Below are positions 12,426 to 23,429 of a stretch of DNA of 64,000 nucleotides, in pieces. The number at the start of each line of letters is the position of its first letter. Within the stretch, counting starts at the first letter, position 1. Made by a program: the position numbers and the translations under genes. The notes below the pieces were generated by a model. The model did not search any database. It saw only the letters and a program-made list of their open reading frames with translations, and was not told the origin of the DNA. The DNA comes from Trichuris trichiura (taxonomy: Eukaryota > Nematoda > Enoplea > Trichinellida > Trichuridae), in contig JBAJFE010000025.1 of the NCBI GenBank assembly GCA_037903355.1, positions 1,488,001-1,552,000 of the forward strand, in the 5' to 3' direction.

Positions 12426-12811
12426 TTAATTACTTTTTGCTTTTCCCCCTTCGTTCTTCTCATACTGGTTTTCCTTGTGAGCTTGAAAGTGAAATTTGCC
12501 CATTGAATGTACGGAAGTTATATCAGCCGCCTTCAAATCATCTCCTAAGGTATCTACGAAATTTGCCGGCACGTTTCTTCGACCGCTATTATCAATCCAT
12601 CCTAACTTGACCATCGAAAACGTGTCTAAAGGCACACTATAGCCAGTCTGCCTTTTGACAGTGTTGATGATCCAATCCTGCTGAGCACGTTTGAATTCCT
12701 ATGGAAAAAAGAATTTTTTTTATTGTCGTCAGCAACGTGCAAGTATACCTGCAGAGACTCTGCCTGACTTTGTAGTTCGCTTGAGTATGCGCGTGTTGGT
12801 TTCTTAGCCAT
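12426..12811 (-). CDS. Small conserved two-exon gene, copy 1 (unknown function)
   Basis: Exon 1 is 12,811-12,749 (21 codons, starting MAKKPTRAYSS) and exon 2 is 12,698-12,426 (90 codons plus TAA). They are joined across a 50 bp intron with GTATAC donor and CATAG acceptor, in phase 0. The 111-residue product starts with a basic stretch, then a Gln/Glu-rich helical part (SELQSQAESLQEFKRAQQDW), a middle with KLGWIDNSGRRNVPANF, and a charged C-terminus. I recognise no domain. A near-identical gene lies at 47,378-47,763 with the same length, intron and frame. By eye there are about eight amino-acid changes, about as many silent changes and no indels, which argues for a real gene or a very recent duplication. 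The start was chosen because it is the first ATG in frame. It could be the end of a longer gene with unseen 5' exons. A palindromic mobile element and copia lie just upstream. Confidence 0.6.
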
Positions 12812-13000
12812 ATTGCTTAGCGCGCGCGTTTGACGAATCAACCTTCTAGCTTATTGACAAATTATGACACTGTTACGCGAGACACACCGTTGAAAGTTAG
12901 TTTAAAGAAACAGTTTGCTGAAACTTTAAATTTTCGCTATAGCTCATACTAAAGCGTTAGGCAGACTTCGTCGTTTTTAACTTAATAAATGATAACTAGG

Positions 13001-13224
13001 TTGCTTCTTTTACGGATTGTAAGTCCCGTTGAAAAATTTGAATACTAAGTTTCCCGGAGCTTTCGGGTCAAACGCGACCTCGTCTTCAGCGGTCTTAAAT
13101 GATTCATTTAAGACCGCGTTTGACCCAAAAGCTCCGAAAAAATTAGTATGAAAATTTTTCAACGGAACTTACAATCCATAAAAAAAGCAGCCCAATATAA
13201 CTCTACGGTCTCGTACCAAGAAAC
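13001..13224 (-). mobile_element. Palindromic hammerhead-bearing element next to copia LTR
   Basis: Inverted arms of about 75 bp run from 13,001-13,075 and 13,110-13,190, both containing the GGGTCAAACG / CGTTTGACCC segment. The tail after the right arm contains ACGGTCTCGTACCAAGAA, nearly identical to the tail of the element at 33.8 kb. The copia LTR starts directly after the tail. A copy with the same layout is at 47,940-48,176. On the minus strand the left arm carries the hammerhead-like core annotated separately. Confidence 0.6.
13054..13092 (-). ncRNA. Hammerhead-ribozyme-like motif (CTGAAGA core)
   Basis: Read on the minus strand: CTGAAGA (13,089-13,083), a spacer with a GGTC/GACC stem and a GCGTTT loop, then GAAA (13,064-13,061), GCT and C. 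These fit CUGANGA, stem II, GAAA, a self-complementary AGCU stem III and a permitted C at the cleavage position. Flanking CCG and CGG give a 3 bp stem I. Three nucleotides sit between the core and stem II, more than in classical hammerheads, so activity is uncertain. Confidence 0.4.
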
Positions 13225-13335
13225 TGTTGTAACTTCGAACGCAGAGTACACTGTTTATTGCCAGAATACAGTGGACAGTTAACGTGATGTGTGGGATATG
13301 TAACGCGTACTGTATGAGTTGATATATCTCCAACA
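13225..13335 (-). mobile_element. Short LTR of copia element
   Basis: Read on the minus strand, the LTR begins TGTTGGAGATATATC and ends GTTACAACA, with 5 bp inverted termini TGTTG/CAACA, giving 111 bp. It is preceded by the polypurine tract TTGAGGGGGAG (13,346-13,336), which lies just after the RNase H stop codon, as expected for a 3' LTR. The next copy is at 48,177-48,288. No 5' LTR is present. The sequence beyond the LTR, TTCTTGGTACGAGACC, starts with TGGTA like a tRNA primer-binding site, but the same motif also ends the palindromic elements, so I do not call a primer site. Confidence 0.65.
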
Positions 13336-13365
13336 CTCCCCCTCAATCGATGTGTCACAATTGTC

Positions 13366-14681
13366 TTAAGTGGACTTCAACCCAAGCTGGGTCACACAGA
13401 GGCTATGCTTCGGCGAATAAAGTCCTTTAGTTAAGATATCCGCCGGCATTTGCTCTGTGGTCAAATACATTGGGTTGATGAATCCCCTCGACAAAGTCTC
13501 ACGTGCAAAGTGATATTTGATGTCAACATGCTTGGTCCTGACATGGAATACTGAATTCCGAGCAAGCATTTGAGCACCAAAATTGTCATTGTACACATCG
13601 ACTGCTTCAACAATTGACTTATCAATTTCTCGAAGGAAGGTCCTTATCCATAAGGCCTCTTTAACAGTCTCAGTTAAACTCATGTACTCAGCTTCAGTGC
13701 TGCTTAACGCCGCTGTACGCTGTTTTCTAGCTTCCCATCTCACTGCGGCATTTCCGTACTTGAAAAGGAATCCTCTATACGACTTTCTGTCAACAGGACA
13801 ACCGCCCCAATCTGCATCAGCATAACCCATTGGTGGCTTTCCTGATCGTCAATATACAAGTCCAAGATTTGAAGTGCCTTTGAGATATCATAGTATTCCC
13901 TTAGCAGCCTTCCAGTGTTCTTCAGTGTAGCTAATGTTGAATTGGCTAAGTGAACTGACAGCGTATGCAATGTCAGGTCTCGTAGCTACCGCTAAGTACA
14001 TTAGACTTCCAATTAACACCTGGTAAGGAAACCTGAGCATCTCTTCCTTGCTAACCGTAAGTGGTTTAGTCAGCTTCAAGCTGGGTGCTAGAGGAGTTGT
14101 GGCTGGCTTGCAGTTCTCCATTCCAAAACGCTTCAGAAGATTCAGCACATACAAGCTTTGAGACATCGAGATTGTTCCTTTTCTTTGATCTTGTTTGAAC
14201 TGGATTCCAAGACCATAGCTGATGGGCCCCAGATCACGGACCTTAAATGTCTTCGCCAGTTCAGTCTTAACGTCCTTTATCCACTTGACGTCGTTCGACA
14301 GCACAAAAGTGTCGTCGACATAAATTGCAACGAGCTTCAAAGCTCCATTTGTCTCTGGTACTGAATAGACACATGGGTCTGACTCTAAAGGCTTCATTCC
14401 TAAATAACGCAACTTCTCGTCTAACTTCTTGTACCATTGACGACTAGCTTGTTTAAGACCATAAATTGCTTTGCTCAACTTGCAAACAGGGTACTTCAGT
14501 TTCCGCAATTGCTGCAACCATTTACGGGCCGTGTTTAGAATTTGACTGGACAGCACCTTTTCTTGTACAATTTCCTCCAACATCTTTTCAAGCAAATCAG
14601 GTAGTTGCATGAAAATTTCTTCTTCCAAGTCACCGTTTAGAAAGGCAGTAGCAATATCAAGTTGATGAATTGAATTGAGAC
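13366..14681 (-). pseudogene. Ty1/copia polyprotein fragment: reverse transcriptase and RNase H, two stops
   Basis: One reading frame runs from 14,681 to 13,366. It opens with the copia motif LDIATAFLNGDLEEEIF, then SKAIYGLKQASRQWYKKL, the catalytic IYVDD (14,316-14,311), LVAIYVDDTFVLSND, and the RATRPDIAYAV-type end of the reverse transcriptase. RNase H follows, with YADADW, STEAEYMSL, VYNDN and the C-terminal HVRTKHVDIKYHF box, then polypurine tract and LTR. Two in-frame TGA codons (13,888-13,890 and 13,849-13,851) separate the two domains; there is no frameshift between them. Gag, protease and integrase are missing, because satellite begins abruptly near 14,682. It is therefore a 5'-truncated, inactive copy. 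The family assignment is secure. Confidence 0.92.
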
Positions 14682-15185
14682 GTAACTGGCTAATATAGTG
14701 CCTCTATACTTATGGTTAGTGCATTCCGATTTTTCAGTGCTCGTGCGAGCAACGGACAGCTGGAAACATGATAAACTGCTAGTTTTTGGATTAATGGTAC
14801 AGTAGTTAAAAGAAAAGCAGGTACCACTAATTTCAAAAATAGTGATGAGGCCTCCGGAGCGCGTGGACAAATGTTTGGCCTGCGAGAGGGCTACCGGAGG
14901 CCGCATGAAACCCTTTGTCGTCACAAAAAGACGGGTCAAACAGACACGTAACGTCTTTTCACTTTTGCGTCAAAAGAAGGCACGTCAAACTGAGACATCA
15001 TATTTTAACTGTGCGTAAATTTGTTTCACTTCGAAAAAAGGTGTTTTTAGCTTAATTAAAAAGGGTGCATGTCGACTGCAGCTGAATGTGAGAGTTGCGT
15101 GAAAAGAAAGCGAGTCAGTCTGACTTGAAATGTTATTTTGTCATCGTCGGGATAGTTTTATGTATTTGCAGTCTTTATTTGCAGT
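14682..15185 (+). repeat. Satellite-derived junction block, copy 1
   Basis: A diverged satellite monomer (anchor near 14,812) running into a non-satellite tract starting around GCATGAAACC, with ACGTAACGTCTTTTCAC and AGTCAGTCTGACTTGAAA. The same composite occurs at 19,020-19,510 and 57,480-57,970. Here it is fused to a truncated 2 kb block, whereas the other two run on into the large duplicated segment. Confidence 0.65.
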
Positions 15186-15790
15186 ATTTATGTATTTCCG
15201 TTGAAATTGAAGAGGTTTTCCCAGTTGTCTCTTCTTTTATCTTAATTCGGCGATATCCGAAAATAACCGTAACGATCTTGGTGTTCGTTCTCCCGTAGAA
15301 TCCTGCTGACGACTGAGTTTCTCATCAGTGATCGTTTGTATCCGATTTGCGCAAAATGCGTTTCCTTTCAGTGTTTTCCGGAGAACACTTATTTCTTCCG
15401 GGATTAATGATTGTCCTCTGTTGGACTCGCGCTGATATGCCCTTTACTGTCTTTAATGCCTTCTCAGAAATAATACGAACATCCTAAGATTACATTTACA
15501 TTTGAACTATAAATTCTCTACGAAATTCTGTACCATTCTGCCTACTGTCATTTTCAATCTCCAATAGACTACATTCCGTACATGTTTTGCAGCGTTTATA
15601 ACAATAAACGTAATCTAATAAACGGATGGCTAAAAACTGCTTCAAGAAGTTTTATAAAACATTTTAAAAATCTTTTACAAATAAGAATAGAACATAAACA
15701 TCTAGAAAGTCCACACACACGTCCTCGTTTCTCTTGGGAAACATTTTAACGTAAGCCGAACATACAAACGTACGATTATTTGTGGAAAAC
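15185..15790 (+). repeat. 2 kb dispersed block, 5'-truncated copy
   Basis: Matches the last ~600 bp of the 2 kb block, from TTTCCGTTGAAATTGAAG to the common end TTTGTGGAAAACTGCA. Its left side is cut at the junction with the preceding block. The 67-codon plus-strand frame at 15,095-15,298 crosses that breakpoint, so it is not a gene. Confidence 0.75.
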
Positions 15791-18700
15791 TGCATCGGAG
15801 TTTCACGAAGCTCTTCTATGCCCTCGGTGCTCATGGACGAAGTACTTCGACTAGCGAATATTCTGCCCCGATCCTTATGAAGGCTAACACTGGGATTTCC
15901 GACAGCTCGTTGAAGCAACTGGCGGCCGGAAATGTAAAAAACTTCTGTTTTTCAGCCTTCATACAATAGATGAACGAAAAGCAAGTATCAGTAATTTCAA
16001 AAATATCCATGGGAGGTCCTCCGCGCACCATAGAATCTTTCTGCCTGCCAGACAGACGTAGAAGCGCAGAAATGCTCTTCCAAAATCGGAAAGGGAACGC
16101 CGAGGGATAACGAGCCTGTTTTTCCACTCGTTAACTTCATTTGACTATAAATAGTAAGCAGCAGATAGAAACCTATTCTTGCATTATTCTTGCTTTCATA
16201 TGGCCGGCTAATGTCCCATAAAAAGTTTCGAAGCTATAGGTTTCGGTTGTGCCGGTCCACGACTAAAGCTGCTATCCAATACCCTGGGGGAGCATAGATG
16301 AAGTACTTTAACTAGCATATATTACGCCCCTACGCTTGTGGAGAGCAACATTCCGATTCTTCGAAGCCTACTGGAGCAACTGGCAGCCGGAAATATGAAA
16401 CACTTCTCCTTTTATACCTTTCGTACAGTAGATGAACGAATAGCAGGTACAAGTATATTCAAAAATACATATGCCCCGTCCGCTGCGCGCAGCAGAAGTC
16501 GTTTAATTACCCGACGGCCACAGAAACGCCACACTGCTCCGGCGTAATAGAAAGGGAAAGGTTTAGCGATAACGAGCCGGTTTTTCTACGCGAACGCTTA
16601 ATCCGAGCCAAAGATAAAGCAGCACGTCAAACGCATTCCCACATCCGTCTAGGTTTTACATTTCCGTGTTCAGCAGCGCAGAAGCTTTCTATGCCGTTGG
16701 CGTGCTTTGCATCAATGTTCTACTAATGTCACTCTTCACTCTAGGGGCGCCAGCACGACGTACTTTGACTAGCGAATGTTGCTCCCCTGTACCTATGGAG
16801 AGCAACAGTCGGATTTGTCGGAGCTGGCTGGAGCAAATGGCAACCGAAAATATGAAAAACGTCTCTTTTTACATTTGTCGTACAGTAGATGAACGAAAAG
16901 CAGGTAGCGGTAGTTTCAAAAACACTCACAGGCCATCCCCTGCGCACTGGAGAAATCTTTTGTCGGCGAGATGGCTACAGTGGACCTGTAATGGTTCTGC
17001 GGATTGGGAACGGAAGTGCCGACCGGTAACGAGGCTGTTTTCCTGCGCGATGGTTTCATTTGAAAGCAAACAGAGAGCAGCGGGCATAAAAGTATTCCTG
17101 CATCATTCCTTCTTTAAAATAGCTACTTTGGGTCGCCTAAGAACTTTGGAAGCTATAGGTTTCATTTGTTCCCCTGGCGGTTTTCGACGCAAGCCGCTCG
17201 TCTATACATTCAGCGCGCGTGGAGGAAGTAATTTGGCTAGCAAATATTATGCCGCTATACTTATGGAGAGCAATGTTGAGATTTTTCGTCGCTCGTTTGG
17301 ACAATCCACGGCCGAAAACAAGAAATAGTTCTTTTTGTACATTCTTCGTACAGTAGGTGAACAAAACGCAGGTACCGATATTTTCAACAATACTCGCAGG
17401 CTGTCCGCTGCGCGCCGGGTACCTCTTTCGTCCGTGAAAGGACCGTAGAACCGCTGTGATGTTCCTCTGGAGTGGGAACGGGAACACCAAGGGAAACTCA
17501 CCCTGTGTCGTTTGCTCATGATCACATTATCCGAGCAGAAATGGAAAGTGGCGGCAGAAACCAAATCCTGCACCGAACTAGCTTTTATACAGCTGTGTTG
17601 AGTTGCGTACGAGTCTTAGAAGCTGTTAGACTTCCTGATGGCGGTGTTTGACTGAAGTTGTTTTTCCTTGTCCTGGGGGCACGTTAATGAAGTAGTTTAA
17701 CTGCCGAATATTCTGCGCGTATACCTACGCAGAGCCATATTCCTGTTTTTTGGAGCTCGTTCGTGCAACGGGAGACCAGAAACATAAAAGCGTGTCTTTT
17801 TACATTCTTCGTACAGTAGATGAACGAAAAGGAGGTACCAGTATTCTCAAATATCCTAATTAGGCGTCGCATGCGCGCCGGAAAAGGTTTTTGTGAGGGA
17901 GAGGGCTGTAGTAGCGCTGTAGCTTCCTTGCGGAGTGGGGTTTGATACGCGGACCGATGGGGAGCCTGTTCTTCTGCGCAATGGCTTCACTCGAAACTAA
18001 ATGGAAATGAGTGCTTAGAAACGTGTTCGGTGCATCCTCCTTGCTGTTAAATAAATGCTCTTGGTCGGATAGAGACTTTAGAAGCTGTAGGATTCGTTTG
18101 TCGCGGTGATCGACAAAAGGGGCTCTTCTGTACACTGGCCGCGCATGGACGAAGAACTTTACGTAGCGAGTATTATGTTCCTATACTTATGGAGAGCAGC
18201 ATTCGGACTTTTCGAGCCACGGGAGGCTGGAAATAGGAGAAATGACTTTCTTCATACAGTAGATGTACGAAAAGCAGGTACCACGTTTTTCAAAAATACT
18301 CATAGGCCTTCGTCTGCGCGCCCGACTGGTGTTTTGTGTGCGAGAGCGCTTCAGTAGCGCAGTATCGGTTCTCTGTTATGGGAATAGTATCGCAGAAGTA
18401 TAATGAGCCCGTTTTTCTGCGCGAGGGCTTCATTTGAATACAAATTTAACGCAGCCGGCATAAACGTATCCCTGCATTATTCTGCCTTCTGGAAGCTATA
18501 GGTTTCGGTTGTAGCGGTGTTCGACCAAAACCGCTCTTGTATAGCCAGGGCGCGAATAGACGAAGTAGTTTAAGTAGCGAATATCATAGCCCCATACTCA
18601 TAGAGAGCATAGCTCAGACTTTTCCGAGATCGTTTGAGCTACGGGATGCTGGAGATAAGAAATAGTTCTGTTTTAACATTCTTCGTACAGTAGGTTAACG

Positions 18701-19020
18701 ATAAGAAGGGAGTAGTATTTTCAAAAATAGTCACTAGCCGTCTAACGCTCGCAGGAGAACAGTTTTATTTTCGAGACGGCTACAGCCGCGCCAAAACGCT
18801 TCTGCGGAAAAGATAAGGAAAGGCCGAGCGAGAACGAAGCAGTTTTTTGCGCCATCGCTTCATCGGAAACGAAATGGAAAGTTGCGGGCACAATCGTACT
18901 CCTTAATGCGTATAGCCAACAGATGGCTGTGCTGCCCCGCTATAGAGCTTTGGAATCTGCAGATTGCTATGATTGTGGTGTTCCATTGGAGCCGCACTTG
19001 TATATTCTGACGGGCGCATG
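15790..19020 (+). repeat. Satellite array 2
   Basis: Seven or so monomers, anchors near 15,970, 16,430, 16,890, 17,358, 17,822, 18,258 and 18,690. The first part (about 15.8-17.1 kb) matches 39.1-40.4 and 51.5-52.8 kb. The rest (16.85-19.0 kb) is collinear with 55.3-57.45 kb. The longest open frame in the window's satellites (220 codons at 16,666-17,328) is here; it spans more than one monomer and is not conserved as an intact frame in the paralogous arrays. Confidence 0.9.
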
Positions 19021-19510
19021 CAGGAAATTTTAACTAGCTAATATAGTGTCCCTATACTTACGGTTAGTGCCATTCTGATTTTTCAGTGCTCGTGCGTGCA
19101 ACGGGCAGCTGGAAATGTGATAAAATGCTAGTTTTTGGATTAATGGTGCAGTAATTAAAGGAAAAGCAGGTACCACTAATTTCAAAAATACAAATGAGGC
19201 CTCCGGAGTGCGTGGACAAATTTTTGGCCTGCGAGGGGGCTACCGGAGGCCGCATGAAACCGTTTCGCGTCACAAAAAAACGCGCCAGACGGACACGTAA
19301 CGTCTTTTCACTTTTGCGTCAAAAGAAGGCACGTCAAACTGAGACGTCATATTTTAACTGCGCGTAAATTTGTTTCATTTGGAAAGGAAAGGTGTGTTTA
19401 GCTCAACTAGAAAGGGTGGATGTTGACTGCAGCTGAATGTGAGAGTTGAGTGAAAAGAAAGCGAGTCAGTCTGACTTGAAAGGCTATTTTGTCATCGTCA
19501 GGATAATGCT
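19020..19510 (+). repeat. Satellite-derived junction block, copy 2
   Basis: Same composite as at 14,682-15,185: a monomer with anchor near 19,156, then the ACGTAACGTCTTTTCAC and AGTCAGTCTGACTTGAAA tract. It marks the left edge of the non-satellite part of the large duplication. The GCCTCCGG / CCGGAGGC pair near 19,197-19,250 could form a hairpin. Confidence 0.65.
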
Positions 19511-21768
19511 ATGTATTTGCAGTTAAACGTGAAAAGTAACGCATGTAAACGGTATGACGTGGATTAATTATAAAAGAGAATGACAGATTTCTTGCAGTTT
19601 TAGATTTAAAGTAACTGTTTTTAGAAAAGTGGGTGTTGCGAATTGTTTTCCAGTTTCAAAAGTGCTCATCCTTTAAGCTCTCTTTAAACAGGTTGAAGTT
19701 GCCGGTGTATAAAAGGTATGAGTAGAGAAGCAGACAGATAAAGCGCACAACTGTGCTGTTTGCTCGAAACTTTAAGAATACAGTAAAATTGAGGTAAAGA
19801 AAGAACAAAAGAATAATGGACGAAACGCAAATGAATACAATTCATAGTGGCAGGTGGACAAGAATAAAGCGATGGAACAGGGAAGCCGTAGAAACAAGGA
19901 TGATATAAAAGACGGAAAGGAAGCATAGAAGGCACCATGAGAAAGAAGAAAAAAACGACGAAGGACTATTAAAGAAGAAGGAAAGTAATAAGGTAGAAAA
20001 ATGCGAACGAAGGGAAAGAGAAAGAAGGAACAAATCTTCAGAAACAAAACGGTAGAAAAGAAGGAAGAAAAAATTATCGAAGACAATTTTGTGCCAACAT
20101 AGAGCACACCCCACTACATACAAACTTTAACGGGTTTAAACAGAGTTTAAACGATGGCGAAATCAGAAACTGGAAAATAATTGACATTTCAACAAACTTT
20201 CACCAGTTAATTCCCACCTACAATGGATAGCTGCGAATATAAATCCTTTACGATAAAAACTCTTAAACCGTGATTTTCTTTTATTGTGAACATAACGTTT
20301 ATGTAAAAGCACAACCTATATTCAGAGATGTAATTATTGCTCCTAATATTTTTTTATTATGTTGAGATTTAAGGTTTATCGCACCCTGTCGAAGGTCCTT
20401 TGAATCAGCGTTAATGACGAGCAACAATCCGCCCTGAAAGCTCTACTTGGTAAGAAAAGATGAGAAAACAATAGGTCTTATCTTTTTGTATAGTACAATA
20501 ATGGAGTAATACTCGCAGTTATTTGGAAGTGTTTCATGTGCAATATAGTTTGACCAGATAAACCAGCCTAAGTTTGTTTTCTTTTTCAATGACGATTGAT
20601 AGTTGCCTATGAAACGGACCACTTACAAAATCTATTGCAACTTTGTTATTCACTTTCCTAAGGATAATAAGTAACGTATAGCCAACATGAAAACGGAAAC
20701 ACCCGTGAAACCGAATAATTCAGTTCCCCATTAAAGATGGAACATCAAAAAGTAAATTTGTTTCAGGAACAAAGCCTCTTTGAGTTCTTTTATCAGTTGC
20801 TATGGATTTTACGGTTATAGATGCTGTATGCACTGCAATCAGTCTTTGTTCATCACACTTTTTTAGAATAAATTTGAAATACTCTAGAATCTAAGTGACG
20901 GAAAAGAGTATTATTTTTTCTTTTTGTCGATAAACTTATTCTTCTTTTACTTTTCCTATCGCTTACTAAAGAAATTACACAACTTTTAAGTGAACGTTAT
21001 CAGACTAAGCATTTAGGAATTCGTCAAAATCATATCTTTTTAAAGGGATAATCATATTTCAAAACGTTCTTTGCTCCCAATGTTTATACAATCAGAGTAA
21101 ATATCACTCTAACTGAGTAAATACGATCGTTCTTCAAGGTCAACGAAATAGGTTATCAGTTCATTATATCAGCCAGAGGGAAGAAATTGTTGGAGCATTT
21201 GTTTGCTTTAATCGTATAGTAGTCAGTGCTAATGTTTGCACTTGTAAGATGTAGCTTAACCTCTTATACGCTGAAACGATAAAATTCTATACTTACAAGC
21301 AATGTGTCAATAGTAAGTGGGTTACTCAAACGACCTTTTATCAGGTCAATCAGTGATTTGCATACCACTAAAGTAATGTGGCCGAGACCCAGACGCTCAA
21401 AATCAGTGTTCGCTCGTTCCGACTCGCAGAGCAGTTGCTCCTATGCGACTACTGCTGATTACTGCTCGTTCCTTCCAGTGGTAAATGCTGCCGGTTGGAG
21501 GATTCATTTGGAAAAGAAGAATCGCTGGAGAGGACGACAGGATGACGGTGCCGTATGGAAATGATCGACAGAAATGAAGAATTCTTGAAAAGATGATGCA
21601 CAAACCAGTTCAATGTTGCAATGAAAGATGGTGAGTATTTTAGTCTTAAACATCTTTCATTTTTTTCAACTTTTAGAGACTCGCTGTTGACGAATTAAAA
21701 GGAAATGGCGATTCGAAATTCGCGGAAAGGATGGAGCCGAGAAAATTGCCCAAACAGCGGATCGTAAA

Positions 21769-22201
21769 ATGGAACAAAGAAGAGGGCGAAAAAAAGCGAA
21801 GGACGACAATTTCAAACGGAGAGGACTATTCGAAATTCGTGAAGAGGATCGAGCAGAAAAAATTTTCCGTGCGGTCAGTCGTCTAATCGACCAAAAAAGA
21901 GGAAAGGACGACCGCTCAAAACGGGATGACAATTTCAAAACGGAGGACGAGGAAAAGACTCTCGACAGTTCATTTACACTATTTTTTAAAGTAAGAAATT
22001 TGTCGTTTTTTGCTTATGTTGATTTTTGCATTATTTTAGGTCGAAAAAAGAAAACAGCTGAAGAAACGATATTTTGCGTCGCTATTTGTCCGTCTGATCA
22101 ATCCGTCAAAATGTCAAACGACCAAATATTGTCATACCTGTGGCAGAGAAGACTCGCTCGTTTGGTATTGTCTGTTTTCTGCTGACGTCAAGTGGCAATA
22201 A
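21769..22201 (+). CDS. Candidate spliced gene with charged repeats and a Cys cluster
   Basis: The frame 21,769-21,990 encodes a very charged stretch with an imperfect ~40-residue repeat (FEIREEDRAEKIFRAVSR, then LIDQKRGKDDRSKRDDNF). It meets a 49 bp intron (GTAAGAA donor at 21,991, TTATTTTAG acceptor ending 22,039) in phase 0. The next exon, 22,040-22,201, continues for 53 codons to TAA and contains CQTTKYCHTCG, a possible zinc-binding Cys cluster. Another intron-like segment lies upstream (21,631-21,676), but the frame has a TGA just after it, so the true 5' structure is unclear and the first in-frame ATG was used. The copy near 60 kb keeps both introns but its last exon is broken. Function unknown. 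It may be a remnant of a transposon-encoded protein. Confidence 0.3.
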
Positions 22202-22930
22202 ATTTTTTAGAGTCGACCGATGTCCGTCTGTTTCGTAAAGGCATTTCAAAGGCGAAGACACTTCTGTGGACAAGAAATGGACTGGTCTTCAAATTCAGCA
22301 TATATCATCGCTGAGATTTTTCTCAGCAACTCATTTCATTCCTTCATCATCTCTGACAGAGCTGATCATATCCTGGTGTTGGGTATGAATCTCTCTGTTT
22401 TATGATGTGATTTTTTCACATCGTGAATTTTTTGTCATACTTCGCTCTTCAGCATCGTCTCCTGTTCGAAGACATGGTCTGGAATCATCTTATGGATCGC
22501 GCTCTCAGCTGATCGCGTCTCGTGATCATCATTCTCTCATTTTGTCTCCTCTCATATCTTCTCTCCTCTGAGCAGATGAGCTGTTTCTCTCATCATGTTC
22601 AGTTCTTTTCATTCAGTCTTTCATTCTCAGTCTCTCTCTCTCTCCTGGTTCATTTTCTGGGAGGGGGGTTGTCTTCGGCCAGGTTCTTTCGGTCCGATTG
22701 GTGGATCCGATTCCTGGTATTAGCACGGATCGGGAATCCGCTCCTGTATTCGAGTGTATTATGCCGGCATCCGGCGCGTTTTTTAAGTCTTTGTTTACTT
22801 AGTGGTTTTTTTGAGCAACCTTCTTCCCCCTGGTGTGATTTTTTTGATCACGTGGTTCCTTCCCCATTACCACGTTTCGAGTGACATTGCGAGTGACAAC
22901 CTCTCATGCGGTTATTTCTGAGATGGATGG
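22202..22930 (+). other. Conserved non-coding stretch with hairpins
   Basis: No gene seen. It holds a hairpin GATGTGATTTTTTCACATC (about 22,404-22,423), a TGATCACG palindrome (22,837-22,846) and a short CT-rich tract near 22,630. It is highly similar to 60,505-61,215. A 120-codon frame at 22,522-22,884 is in low-complexity CT-rich sequence and is shifted in the copy. Confidence 0.35.
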
Positions 22931-22954
22931 ATGAGTCATACCCCCTCATGCGAT

Positions 22955-23420
22955 CATTCTGACATGCAAATTTTGGGAGTACCCCGTCATGCAGTGATTT
23001 TGACATGCATTTTTGGGGGTACTCCCCTCATGCAGTGATTTTGACATGCAGATTAGAGTATTTCCCCCATGCGATGATTTTGACATGCAATTTTGAGGGT
23101 ACCCTCCGCATGCGGTGATTTTGACATGCAATTTTGAGGGTACCCTCCGCATGCGATGACATTTTTGACATGCAATTTTGAGGGTACCCTCCCATGCGAT
23201 GATTTTGACATGCAATTTTGAGGGTACCCTGCCATGCATTTTGCGATGATTTTTGACATGCAATTTTGAGGATATCCCCTCATGCTGTGGTTCTCACATG
23301 CAATTTTGAGGTTACCCTCCGCATGCGATGATTTTGACATGATCTACAGGGGTACTCTCGCATGCGATGACTTTGTCAAGCGGTTCGAGAGTACCCCCTG
23401 ATGCAATGACTTCGACATGC
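22955..23420 (+). repeat. Minisatellite, ~41 bp unit
   Basis: About eleven tandem units of roughly 41 bp built on GATGATTTTGACATGCAATT plus TTGAGGGTACCCTCCGCATGC. GGGTACCC and GCATGC are palindromic within each unit. Frames of 80-105 codons run through it on the minus strand because the unit has few stops; they are not genes. The partner at 61,240-61,810 has more units. Confidence 0.85.
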
Positions 23421-23429
23421 ACTTTTCAG

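Noticed and set aside
13211..13224. Primer-binding site of a copia 5' LTR (TGGTACGAGACC on the minus strand)
   Set aside because: The LTR here is a 3' LTR by polypurine tract and RNase H position, and the same motif ends palindromic elements that have no LTR.
16666..17328. 220-codon plus-strand frame
   Set aside because: It lies wholly in satellite, crosses monomer borders and is interrupted in the paralogous arrays at 39.99-40.6 and 52.4-53.0 kb.
19684..20123. Hydrophobic minus-strand frames resembling membrane proteins
   Set aside because: They are the complement of a purine-rich tract. In the copy at 58.1-58.57 kb, indels shift the frames.
22955..23420. CRISPR-like array
   Set aside because: The units are contiguous and vary along their whole length, with no constant repeat and unique spacer alternation. 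It is a minisatellite in a eukaryotic context.
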